A program made the position numbers and the translations under genes. Shown here one piece after another: positions 46,068-55,680 of a stretch of DNA of 64,000 bases (position 1 is its first letter; each line of letters begins with the position of its first letter). Source of the DNA: Apoderus coryli (Eukaryota; Arthropoda; Insecta; Coleoptera; Attelabidae); the NCBI GenBank assembly GCA_911728435.2, contig OU452203.1, positions 13,971,651 to 14,035,650 on the forward strand, read 5' to 3'. The notes beneath the pieces are model-generated. The model ran no database searches, had not been told where the DNA came from, and saw nothing but the letters and a program-made list of their open reading frames with translations.

Positions 46068-46400
46068 AAGTTTTTGACCCCTTTTTACAGTCTTTTCGAA
46101 CGCCAATGTGATCTAATTTTTTGTGGTTAACGTTTTAGTTTATACTCTATTAAACCAATGAAATATTATTCGATATTTCGGATAAGTTTAGGAAGTATAT
46201 ATTTTTTTTATTTTGAACCCTTTTTACCCTTCGCTCAATGTTTCCCAAAGTTAATTTGCACCTAGACATATACTGCAGTATTTTTGTACCAAATTTGGTT
46301 AGAATAATATGTTAAGTGGTTTTTGAGTTATCCTATATACCTACAGACAGACACAAAGAGAGACATTTTTTGAAACTACTTATTTACGTACAAAGTGACC
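46068..46400 (+). repeat. Dispersed repeat, inverted partner at 63577-63885
   Basis: CCAATGTGATCTAATTTTT, ACCAAATTTGGTTA, TGCAGTATTTTTGTA and ACTACTTATTTACGTA all recur as the complement in the same order at 63885-63577. The family is about 320 bp and non-coding. Confidence 0.7.
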
Positions 46401-47029
46401 GGTAAAATTAGAACCAAAATTCATGAAACTAATAGCCTCACTATACATATTTATTTATTCCATAATATTATAGGTATGATATGGAGAGGTAAAAGTGATT
46501 TGAGTATTGAAAATACAACGTGAGTTTGAATGAGATTAAACATTTTAAGCTTATACCTAGTAAATCATTGAATTTGTATTCTACTACAATTTATATGATT
46601 GCAGAAGTCTATAGTGAATAAACCTAAATTTCTCATATTGTAAAACTTTACTTATTTTGAATTAATTCTAAATCTATTGTTTCAACTAATGAGTTTTGTT
46701 TATTTGTTTCCCTCTTCAAGTAATTATTTGGAAATTTAATTTCAAACCTAAAGCAAAGTTGAGAATTATATACAGTGCTTTCATTTTATAACTTGCCAAT
46801 AACTCGTCATGTAAAGTAGACACAATTTTCATCAAAAATACGTAGATTTTACATCAAAACCAATGTTGTTTGAATTTTGTATTCCACTCCTTCATCACCA
46901 ACGTTATAATTTTAAATGCACCCCCTTACATCTTGTGACTTATCAGTTTAAGTAGCTTAAAAAGTTCTACCCATATAAGATCTGTTTGTGAGATAATGCC
47001 ATACATTAAACTAGTAGAAAAAAAGTCGC
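46401..47029. other. No gene recognised
   Basis: AT-rich sequence with nothing recognised. Confidence 0.45.
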
Positions 47030-47268
47030 AAATTACTGTCATCCTATTAAATTGTCAAAGTGAGCTTCATTATTTTCTACAATAATCAATTTATTTTCAA
47101 ATTCTTGCCGGACTTTTCGTAATGTTTCCGGATATATCTGTACAGGCTTGAGTTATTCTAGTTTTGGGTCATCAATATCTTCTGGCTGAGTTTTATAACC
47201 TGAATTTTTTAATTTAAGTATCCCCAAAGAAAGAAATGTTAAGGATAGCGAAACTCATAGTTGTAGGG
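47030..47268 (-). pseudogene. DDE transposase C-terminal fragment (Tc1/IS630-like)
   Basis: On the minus strand, combining two frames, WGYLKLKNSGYKTQPEDIDD is followed by YPETLRKVRQEFENKLIIVE and NNEAHFDN. This is the end of transposases of the FQQDGAPPHY type (FFLWGYLK...TQPE.I..L...V). It is probably the distal half of the element whose middle part is at 48490-48700, separated by about 1.2 kb of inserted DNA. Confidence 0.55.
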
Positions 47269-47675
47269 AGCTTATTAGGTTCTAAGGCTAGGAAGCACCG
47301 GTTACCAACACCTAATTTGTTCTATCAGTCCACTTAAACTATTACCAGATCCTCCAACGAAGGCCAATGCATCCTACAATCCCTAGCGTTAATGAAAACC
47401 ATATCCGCCACCTATGATCACACTGTGATCACTGCTGAGCTAATCCCTGATCCGTTTCATCTGGACTCTGTGAACCGTTCATGGGCTTGAATGACGAGGA
47501 CTTCTAAATTGGCTGTCTGCAGCTTATCTGTGTTTGTCGCGAGACAGTAAACTGCGGGAAGCATGTATTTTCGATTTTGTGGCAAAGAGTTTGTGATATA
47601 TATATAGTAGCAGTAGTGATGACGAAAATGAGTAGCTAGCTATTATATTGGAACGCAGACGAAAATATAAGTTGA
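47269..47675. other. Insert of unknown origin between transposase halves
   Basis: GC-richer DNA (47300-47500) with a plus-strand reading ILQSLALMKTISATYDH, which is not assigned to a family. No start or stop context supports a gene. Confidence 0.3.
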
Positions 47676-47867
47676 TTAAAGGACGAATAAATCACATGGA
47701 TTGGGATGTGGGTTCAACTTGGTTGGATAGAAACTTCCACCTGTACCTAATATTTCAGTCATACTTTTGGCTACGGCTCTTCTTGTTTCTTTTTTTAAAG
47801 TTTTCATATTTACTGCGAAGGTCTTCCCATGTTCGGTTTTGAGTGGATTAAACTCAAGACAAACCAC
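47676..47867 (-). pseudogene. Possible Myb/SANT-like DNA-binding fragment
   Basis: The 63-codon frame contains NMKTLKKETRRAVAKSM and EILGTGGSFYPTKLNP. A K-rich helix followed by TGGG-like and proline residues is typical of the region just after the Myb/SANT-like domain in Harbinger-type and related transposon proteins. The similarity is by pattern only and the fragment is isolated, so alternatives are open. Confidence 0.3.
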
Positions 47868-47978
47868 ATAGTTTTCTAAATAATTAACAAATAAATATTA
47901 CATTTATAATAATTTAAGATTTTTTTTTTCTGAAGTAATCCATTACGACGAGGAGCGGGATGTATTTATCACTCGACA

Positions 47979-48265
47979 AAATACTTTTATATAGATGTTC
48001 GAATTAGCCAAACATGTTTCGGAACTTTACTGTTCCATCTTCATTTTTTTCACAAAATGGTAGGTAGTTTGTCAGCATTGTATAACTTATTAACTTTATT
48101 TTTTTCTTTTCTATATTCTAGTATGTATACGTGTGTGAATGCATATTATAACTTAAGACACTAGGTAAGAATTCTTTGTAAGATTTGTTAAGGCCACTGA
48201 AGATGGAACAGTAAAGTTCCGAAACATGTTTGGCTAATTCAAACATATATATAAAAGTATTTTGA
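47979..48265. mobile_element. Foldback with inverted Penelope-type hammerhead arms
   Basis: The left arm (47979-48047, minus sense) and right arm (48190-48265, plus sense) are inverse copies. Both carry the GGAAC/GTTCC stem II and GAAACATGTTTGGCTAATTC, and the spacer is about 145 bp. The right copy reads CTGAAGA-stem-GAAAC with stem III ATGTTT/AAACAT at 48213-48250. The same family occurs singly at 1840-1990. The geometry is that of the arms at 12790-14335, but without coding sequence between them. Confidence 0.6.
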
Positions 48266-48489
48266 ATTAAGTAAACAAATAAAATAAAAAAATGTTCTTC
48301 CATGTCAATGCATCAGTTTTTTTGTTTTCAATTATATGCGAAAACTTGACAATAACTTCAAACTATTTCTACGTACAAATATAACAAAATAAAAAAAATG
48401 AAATAAAGTGTTTTTAATATAAACCTAAATCTCTCTCTTGTTGCAATTATATAATGTAAATGCAGTTTAAGGTAGTTGTGACATATTAG
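48266..48489. other. No gene recognised
   Basis: AT-rich spacer. Confidence 0.5.
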
Positions 48490-48705
48490 CTAATTTAGAG
48501 ATTTTGGCGGCCACTCTTGGCCACTTCTCCGCCCATTGCCTAACACGAAGAGCGTAATGAGGAGGAGCTCCATATTGATGGAAATGAAAATTGTCTTCGT
48601 CCAGCATAAGATTTCCGTCTTCATAGATCTGATTGTCTAGGAACGGAGTGATTAATTTACATTTTCCAAAAATTATAGGCCAACATCTTATTGGGCTACT
48701 GTACT
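48490..48705 (-). pseudogene. DDE transposase catalytic fragment (Tc1/IS630-like)
   Basis: On the minus strand LDEDNFHFHQYGAPPHYAL and RVRQWAEKWPR match the second catalytic region of transposases with the FQQDGAPPHYAL.VRQWL motif; the catalytic Asp is replaced (QYGA instead of QDGA). Upstream PFLDNQIYEDGNLML fits the preceding segment. The C-terminal half is likely the fragment at 47030-47268. Confidence 0.6.
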
Positions 48706-49362
48706 GAGTTATTGATGATTTAGTAGCTTGTACGTGAAGACCTTATTTTGTTTGAATACCATATTTACAGAACCAGCAGAAATGCCAGTTAACTTATCTA
48801 CTTCAGGAAGTGTTAAGATTTATAACATAGCAATATTACCAGAACTTCCATATGCATTGCGGCATCCAGAATCCTTAGTTGACGAGTTTTTATATTACAC
48901 ACCGAACCAGTCGTGTCAAATTTTCTGACTAAATCAAGTACCTACATACTGGTGGCTTGTATTTTTACCAGGGTGATTAGCGTTGAAAAATGCTGCTGTC
49001 GTATGAGCACCTCCATAAACGTAGATTATATATGTTCTCTCTGCCAACGTATAAACAATTTCTTAAGAACTCTTCACTTTATTTATTAATAATGTATGTA
49101 TGTAGCAGCGTTTGGTACCTATTTTTTGATATTCCTATTTTTCTTGCTATTTTATTTTGTTGTTTACTATGCTTTTCATGCCGAATATTGTGTCTACTTC
49201 AGACAATGAGGTTACTCTACGTGGCAAGTTTTAAAATGAAAGCACTGTATGTTTCGAATACATACAATGTTTTTAATCTCTGGTGACCACAATTTTGTTA
49301 ACTCTTAATGAAACTTCTGTCCCTGAAGTTTTTAGATTGATTTGTTTAAGATGGAAAATAAA
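48706..49362. other. No gene recognised
   Basis: Two open frames (48728-48928, 48990-49286) without similarity I recognise; the second is rich in Leu, Phe and Cys, as expected from AT-rich non-coding DNA. Confidence 0.4.
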
Positions 49363-49714
49363 TATATATCTTTAACTTTATTGTCATAAAAGAATCACAA
49401 AAGTTCTTGTAGACAAAGTCATACTTAAATTAATATATAACAAAGACGTATACAAGTACAACAGATTTATGTAATTAATCGTTTAAAACACAATATAACA
49501 AAAATATTTTAAAAACATACGTAAACCTACTACATTATGTTGTCAGTGTTAGTAGGAAGGCAAGAGTAAAATGTCAAATCCCCCAAACAAACATGAAGTA
49601 AAATATGTAAATAACAACACAACATAAATATGTATATAAATGCAAGTAGCAGAACAGAAAAAATATAATACATTAAAATCATCAAACCAAGCCAAAAGCG
49701 GATCAAAACAAACA

Positions 49715-52594
49715 TCACCACGCATCAGCAAAGTAGTCCTCCAGCGAGTAATAGGCCTTCCCAAGAAGAACGCGCTTAACAGCCTCCCTAAATTGCTTGG
49801 GATTTTTTACAGCCGTCAAGTTTGGCGGCAAATGATTGTACATTCTGCGACTGTCATAAAGGAGTGATTTCTTTACCAAGGCAGACCTCGGTATAGGCAA
49901 GTGCACCCGCTGAACTAGTCTCGTGGGATAAGGGTGACTAGGTGGAGCTGAGCTGTTAATGTTACTTACATTTTTATGAATAAGACATACAGTTTCTAAA
50001 ATGAAAAGTGATGTAAGAGTCAATATTCGATGTTTTTTGAATAATTCTCTACAGCTTGCAGTAAAATCTGTCTTACACATATAACGAACAGCCCGCTTCT
50101 GCAGTGTAAATATACTCTTAAACAAAGTTTGGCTACAAGTACCCCAGAACGCTATTCCATATCGAAGATACGCCTCCACTAAAGAAAAATACACATTTCG
50201 TGCAACTTTCAGTCCAAGAGCCCCTGACACAACTCTCAAAGCATAACAGCCAGATGAAACCTTTTTGCCTAACAGTTTAACATGCTCATCAAACTTCAGC
50301 TTTAAATCAATTTGGAGTCCCAAAAATTTAACACAATTAGGACTATCAATATGGTTATTTTCAAACATCAAATCAAAAAACTTAAAATTAAAAGATAATA
50401 CATGTGTTTTTGATAAATTAAATGAGAGATAATTCGAATCGCACCATTCCTTTAACTTTCCCAAATCACGTCGAATGTTTTCCTTGACAACATTAGCATC
50501 TCTATCATGCCAAAGGAGTGTCGTATCATCCGCAAACAGCGTAAAGCTTCCCGTTAGTCCAATAGTGGTAATGTCGTTAATATAAAGAAGAAAAAGAACA
50601 GGACCCAAAACAGACCCCTGTGGCACTCCGCAAGGCACACACATACTATCAGACATACCACCCCCAAACCTGACCAGTTGCCTTCGGTCAGTCAAATAAG
50701 AATGAAACCAGTCCAAAGGTGCACCCCTAACACCATAAAACTCAAGCTTCCTGAGAAGGATGCTGTGATCTACACAATCAAACGCCTTTGAAAAATCGCA
50801 AAATACTCCGGCAACTGCTCTATTCTCATTGAGCTGGGAATAAACATTCTCGAGAAAAGAAAATACGGCATCCGAAGTGCTCCTGGCGCTCTGGAAGCCA
50901 AACTGCTCCGATGTTATTATATTATTGGCTCTGAGAAAACTGAGGAGTCGCTTTTTGACTAGCTTTTCGATTATTTTGGAAAAAGTTGACAGTAAAGATA
51001 TGGGCCGGAAATTTGATGGATTATCAATTTCACCACTCTTATGTAATGGTATAACCAATGCGGTTTTTAGGCATGCAGGAAATACACCTCGTAAAAAAGA
51101 TAAGTTTATAGCATCGATTAAGGCTCTAAGAGCAGGCAGTGGTAAGTTTTTAATTACTGTAATCGCCATTCCATCAATTCCACAAGAGTCTCTCTTCCCG
51201 ATCTCAGCAACAACCTCAATCATCTCCGCCAAATCCACAGCAGACAAACAAAATGGACCATCCCATAGGCGCTCTCCCATATAGCTTAAGGCGTCGTTCT
51301 TTGGTTTAATTGATTTCGTCAGCGTTTTACCAATGGAACAATAAAACGCATTTAGATCGTTTGCGTCCACATCGGGCTCCACAGTCTGAGTAGCACTTCT
51401 ACCTCTAAGATCATTTACTATCGACCAATATTCCCTGGTTTTATTATTTGCATGGTGGATACGAGAATCAAAATATTTAGATTTCGATAGTTTCATTACT
51501 TTCCTATATATTGATCGATATGTTCTATAATAATTTATTAGATCTGTTGAATAAATATATTTTTTAAGGTAATGCAAGCAACGCAAATTTTTTCCAGAGA
51601 TTCTAATTCCCTTTGTTATCCACTGCTTTCCCTTTTTAGATTTTAATGGACCCAACCTAAAACACCTCTCGAAAACCTGAGACACAATCCCATGAAAAGC
51701 ATCAAATGGATCACTTGCGAAATTTACCCCGAACCAATCAATACACCCACACTCAGTCCTGAATCTCCCGTAATTCTGCCTGCTAAATATCCGTCCACAC
51801 CTGACTCGGCCCCCACGATCCGCAAGCGGTAACATAATCCTACAATATACGCCGTCATGGTCAGATATACCAACAGGGATCACTTCACAACTAATAAAAT
51901 GCTCTGGAATATTTGAGCACACATAATCAATCAGACTACTCGAGGTCTTAGAAACCCGTGTAGGTTCACTAACATGCATATTTAGATCACAAGCCGACAA
52001 AATATTTACAAGATACTGGGTCTCTACAGATTCCGTTTTCTTATAATCGATGTTAAAATCTCCTGTCAAAACAATAGTTGCATTGACAGGAAGTGCCATC
52101 AAAAGCCGCTCAAGGTTCTCAAAGAATTTCTGGTAATTTCCCGAACTCGATGATCGATAAACACAAATTATATATATCTTGTTAAGCTTATTGAACACAA
52201 CAGAAAACTCAAAATCCAGTTCATTTAACAGAAAATTGTATTTATCAATAACAGCAAACTGCAAATTTTCACTATGCTTCTTACTAACCAGAATCATTGT
52301 ACCCCCGTGCCTGTAATTAGGTCTACAGAACTTAGCAGCAACCAAATACCCATCTATGTTCACGGGCTCCATCTCATTCAACCAATGCTCAGTCATCAAG
52401 ACAACCGATGGACTATTCAAACCTTCCAACAGAACATTAAGCTCATCCGTTTTATTTCTAACTGATTGTATGTTTAACAGAAATAAAGATAAAGACATCG
52501 GCTCGTGATCCCTCACAACATAATCGGACTTACTATTTAAATTGGCTTTACCATGCGTTACTCTATCATTAATGGGCAAAGCGACGTGCGACAT
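49715..52594 (-). CDS. ORF2: APE endonuclease-reverse transcriptase, 959 aa
   Basis: The enzyme that nicks target DNA and copies the element's RNA in place. Endonuclease, residues about 35-255: NIQSVRNK (N41), TEHWL (E69), GDFNID (D179, N181), LIDYV, and SDHDGVY (S244, D245, H246) give the full APE catalytic set. Linker to about 500. RT, about 505-770: VIPLHKSG, NFRPISLLSTFSKI, QFGFQSARST, DFSKAFDCVDH (catalytic D600), GVPQGSVLGPVLFLLYIND, and FADDTTLLW (D689, D690). The C-terminal region contains LRYGIAFWG and the LFILE / YPTRLVQRV blocks. Length and motif completeness are as in full-length CR1/jockey-type proteins. The chosen ATG overlaps ORF1 by 37 nt in a different frame, suggesting reinitiation or a similar coupling. 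No disabling mutation is visible. Confidence 0.92.
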   Translation of the reverse strand: MSHVALPINDRVTHGKANLNSKSDYVVRDHEPMSLSLFLLNIQSVRNKTDELNVLLEGLNSPSVVLMTEHWLNEMEPVNIDGYLVAAKFCRPNYRHGGTMILVSKKHSENLQFAVIDKYNFLLNELDFEFSVVFNKLNKIYIICVYRSSSSGNYQKFFENLERLLMALPVNATIVLTGDFNIDYKKTESVETQYLVNILSACDLNMHVSEPTRVSKTSSSLIDYVCSNIPEHFISCEVIPVGISDHDGVYCRIMLPLADRGGRVRCGRIFSRQNYGRFRTECGCIDWFGVNFASDPFDAFHGIVSQVFERCFRLGPLKSKKGKQWITKGIRISGKNLRCLHYLKKYIYSTDLINYYRTYRSIYRKVMKLSKSKYFDSRIHHANNKTREYWSIVNDLRGRSATQTVEPDVDANDLNAFYCSIGKTLTKSIKPKNDALSYMGERLWDGPFCLSAVDLAEMIEVVAEIGKRDSCGIDGMAITVIKNLPLPALRALIDAINLSFLRGVFPACLKTALVIPLHKSGEIDNPSNFRPISLLSTFSKIIEKLVKKRLLSFLRANNIITSEQFGFQSARSTSDAVFSFLENVYSQLNENRAVAGVFCDFSKAFDCVDHSILLRKLEFYGVRGAPLDWFHSYLTDRRQLVRFGGGMSDSMCVPCGVPQGSVLGPVLFLLYINDITTIGLTGSFTLFADDTTLLWHDRDANVVKENIRRDLGKLKEWCDSNYLSFNLSKTHVLSFNFKFFDLMFENNHIDSPNCVKFLGLQIDLKLKFDEHVKLLGKKVSSGCYALRVVSGALGLKVARNVYFSLVEAYLRYGIAFWGTCSQTLFKSIFTLQKRAVRYMCKTDFTASCRELFKKHRILTLTSLFILETVCLIHKNVSNINSSAPPSHPYPTRLVQRVHLPIPRSALVKKSLLYDSRRMYNHLPPNLTAVKNPKQFREAVKRVLLGKAYYSLEDYFADAW

Positions 52595-54108
52595 AAAAAA
52601 TCTGTTGCTGACCCATTTACCGTCTCTACATCCGCTTTACTACTGTAAATTGTATTTATCAAAGTATCAAGAACATCCCGAATAACAAATGCATCATTCT
52701 CAGCACTCAAATCTACCTCACAAACAGACAAATCAAGATCAGATCCATTACAATCCGATAAACATATGTTAGAACACTTATTATAAACAACTGACTTTAA
52801 AACTGGTTGAGAACATCTTAAGGTATCAATATAAAAACGAACATAATCAATTAAGGATCTTCTTGTAAATCTATAACCATTGCCCTTCCTACTATTACAC
52901 AATATTCTTATAGTTAAATTATTATTAGCAATAATATCACTCAACAAAGAGTACGTTTTAGCAAATGAAGATCTTCCAAAGGAACAATTTGCATCATACT
53001 TAAGGCACACTATCATATTTGTAAATCTACCTGAAAACAAGAGTTCTTTTAAACTATTTTCGTTTAAACTTTCATTTGAGTCAATGGATTTTATTAGTAT
53101 AATGTAGTCGAACTGATCAAAATCTTTTACTGAAGCAAATAAATTTTTACTCAAATAGTCCCAGTCTGCACCAGTCTGCACTATACCTCGAACATCAAAA
53201 CGTTCCATACCCTTGACCCTCTCACATGTCGCTGAATATCCTCTTGCACTTTGGTCACCATAAAAGAGTACTTTAGGCTTTAATACACTATTAACTCTCT
53301 TCGACACGCAATTTAGAACCCGTTCAACATTACGAGCCTTATTTACCCCACCATCTTCATCTAATCGTCTATCAACATTCGTTTGTACCGGTACTGATGG
53401 CGAATCTCTTCCATGATGAAAACCCTTGTCTTTGACAGTTCCAGCATGCGAAACAGGTCCACAGGAATTCTCGAGAGTTTGTGTTGAACTCTCTACATAT
53501 TCAGCACGATTAAAAATTTTCCTCGGGACACCGACAGTCCGAGTAACATCATTACTGGAAAATGCCATCGTATGCATCGAGAAATCCATTGTACTAGCAG
53601 CGATACTGCCTTGAGTAGCCTTGTCACAACTTAGTGCAGCCTTCGTTTGCACAGATACACTAGACATAATTGGTTTTATATTCAATTTTTGTAGCCTTTT
53701 CAACTCTCCTTGGAGTTTCTCAATCTCGCGCCCTGCCTCAGCAATCTCAATAGACTGCCTACTCATTAATTCGCAATACTCTCTATCAGTCTGCGTCGCA
53801 AGTCCCATGTAGTAGTCCCTGTCCCTCTTTAGTTTTTCAATGTATTTATCCTTATCCATTGTGTCCATAGTTAATTCTTCGATGGTCTTTTCCAAAATGC
53901 TCGTATTATCTTGAGGAGTATCACCACAACACACTATCTTGTGATCTCCCAAGAATTTATATTTCTTTTTGTTCTTCTGTATACATGTTTGATGTGATAC
54001 AGAGTAACAATTTATGCAGACGTAATATATCTGCGTTCTCGTAGTTCGCGCAGTACAACATTTAAAATGACCAGTTGACATTATTTGACACCGTATATAA
54101 ATATACAA
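52558..54108 (-). CDS. ORF1: zinc-finger, coiled-coil, esterase-like protein, 516 aa
   Basis: The RNA-binding/accessory protein of the element. Residues about 17-61 form a PHD-like cysteine/histidine cluster (C17-C18, C31-x2-C34, H39-x2-C42, C60-C61). Residues about 70-142 are predicted coiled coil (LEKTIEEL, KYIEKLKRDRDYY, EIEKLQGELKRLQ), probably for multimerisation. From about 278 a segment starting KVLFYGDQSARGY resembles block I of SGNH (GDSL-like) esterases as found in CR1-group ORF1 proteins, followed by YIILIKSID and a conserved-looking C-terminal half. GDQS replaces the canonical GDS, so catalysis is uncertain. A second ATG at codon 10 (MSTGHFKCC) may be the real start. Open throughout. 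Confidence 0.8.
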   Translation of the reverse strand: MYIYIRCQIMSTGHFKCCTARTTRTQIYYVCINCYSVSHQTCIQKNKKKYKFLGDHKIVCCGDTPQDNTSILEKTIEELTMDTMDKDKYIEKLKRDRDYYMGLATQTDREYCELMSRQSIEIAEAGREIEKLQGELKRLQKLNIKPIMSSVSVQTKAALSCDKATQGSIAASTMDFSMHTMAFSSNDVTRTVGVPRKIFNRAEYVESSTQTLENSCGPVSHAGTVKDKGFHHGRDSPSVPVQTNVDRRLDEDGGVNKARNVERVLNCVSKRVNSVLKPKVLFYGDQSARGYSATCERVKGMERFDVRGIVQTGADWDYLSKNLFASVKDFDQFDYIILIKSIDSNESLNENSLKELLFSGRFTNMIVCLKYDANCSFGRSSFAKTYSLLSDIIANNNLTIRILCNSRKGNGYRFTRRSLIDYVRFYIDTLRCSQPVLKSVVYNKCSNICLSDCNGSDLDLSVCEVDLSAENDAFVIRDVLDTLINTIYSSKADVETVNGSATDFLCRTSLCPLMIE

Positions 54109-54190
54109 TAATTAATTCACTACTACTCTGTGCTAAAGCAACTAAAAAATACTTTCAGAAAATACTTTTTAAAAAATACTTTTTACTTGG

Positions 54191-55045
54191 TGCGGGCCGT
54201 CTATATTCATCATCAAATGCGCTTTTTAAGTAGTACCGATAGTAGGAAAAAAACGCAAAACCACGCAAAGTGGTAGATTCATTGACAATTTGAGGTAAAA
54301 TATCTTTGACTTATATTCAAATGGTACAACTATTATTACTTTTTCTCGTCAGAAAATGTGTCATCGTGTAGTTTTACCTCATACGATAATATGTGTATCA
54401 AACATTCAATTTTTAAACGCACAGATATCACAGAAATCTTGAAATTTTCTGGAGCTCACTTCACATAGTACTATACCACGGCACATCCCGCACCAATCGC
54501 TGAAATTCGGTCTACATTACTATAGCTTCTCATTTATAGCTCAATATCTTTTATTTAAAATATATATCACAGAAAATGTAGATATATATCCATACCTAAT
54601 CTTAAAACATTAAAAAAAAACAACTGTAAATCCAAGCAAATTTGTTGAGTTTTTAGTATTTGTACAGCTGATTTTAAATACTAATAATTTAACTTTATTC
54701 AAAAAAAAAGTACATTATAAATGAATCATTATAATAATAAATGCAACAATACGAAGTCGAACCAAAGCTACTTTTACTTAACCCAGTAGGTATACACCCC
54801 ACACAAATGCACAAAGTTCCAAAAGGCAAACCTTTTAGATATCATATTGTTCACCATAATATACCAAAAACAAAAATATTACACAAAGAGAAGAAAACAC
54901 AAACCTAGAAAAAAAAAACGGAGTGGTAAAATATCATACACCCACAAGTCGAGTCCACGCCCCCACCATTACGCTCGCAATAAAAGACAAAAAGAAATGA
55001 AAATGAATGTCAATCACAAAAATGGGGTATGTTTTGTTATGTCAA
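54191..55045. other. No gene; may include the 5' UTR of the CR1-like element
   Basis: The first few hundred bases may be the 5' UTR/promoter of the retrotransposon (minus sense), which cannot be delimited without another copy. The rest is AT-rich with nothing recognised. Confidence 0.4.
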
Positions 55046-55678
55046 TCACTGCTCATTCAAAAGAACTAATTTGTACTTGTATTTAGATTTATTGATATTA
55101 AAAAATAGTCTGAATTGGTCCGGACTTAAGTTATTATATTGCAATTGCATTAAAGATAAAACTTCTAGTAAACGCTGCACTTCTATGATGGCATCTTTAA
55201 ATCTAAAGTGCGGGTGGATCACAGATCTTTTGCCAAACTTACGCCTCAAATATTTTGAAGACTTACACGGTGTTAAAAGTTTATGAATAAAACAAGCAAA
55301 ATTAAGTTTCATATTAGGCTAGCTTCTCGCAGTCGTGTACAATATTTTGTATTTTTCTGACCTTGCAGTCATACAAGCTAGGACCATAAATAAAATCACA
55401 ATAGTTAAAATTTGAGGTGACTGACAGACTTCAAAAGCTAACTCAAAATATGTGTGCTAGAAAATATGAGGTTTGAAGAAGCATAATATGCTTTTTTCAT
55501 TAAGTTTTTTATGTGGTCTGAAAATCTTTATTTTGAAGAAAGAACAACTCCCAAATTATTAGCAGACTGTACGAGTGGTACTGAACAACCATCGATAGCA
55601 ATTTTCAAATTATTCACCAAGTACATACATTCCACTGACTTCTAAAGCACATAACCTTCGACTTAGAGGGTTTTAGTT
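55046..55678 (-). pseudogene. Non-LTR RT C-terminal fragment
   Basis: On the minus strand, starting at 55678: KPSKSKVMCF, LKIAIDGCSVPLV, NNLGVVLSSK and FSDHIKNLMKKAYYA are the segment after the RT active site. It continues through MTARSEKYKILY into an 88-codon frame (55312-55046) with CFIHKLLTPCKSSKYLRRKF, the usual C-terminal end. Stops interrupt it. Its upstream end meets exactly the TTATT tail of the next element, suggesting that the latter inserted into it or beside it. Confidence 0.6.
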
Positions 55679-55680
55679 TT

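Larger units (their letters stand above)
49363..54190 (-). mobile_element. Apparently intact CR1-like non-LTR retrotransposon
   Basis: A two-ORF element on the minus strand, ORF1 (54108-52558) then ORF2 (52594-49715). A 3' UTR of about 350 bp ends with CAATAAAG near 49378-49385 and an A/T-rich tail. Both frames are open end to end, and the ORFs overlap by 37 nt, so this is the best preserved and probably youngest autonomous element in the window. The ORF1 type (zinc finger, coiled coil, esterase-like) together with an APE endonuclease-RT ORF2 places it in the CR1 group in the broad sense. The 5' end is not sharply defined; no target duplication was identified. Confidence 0.85.
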
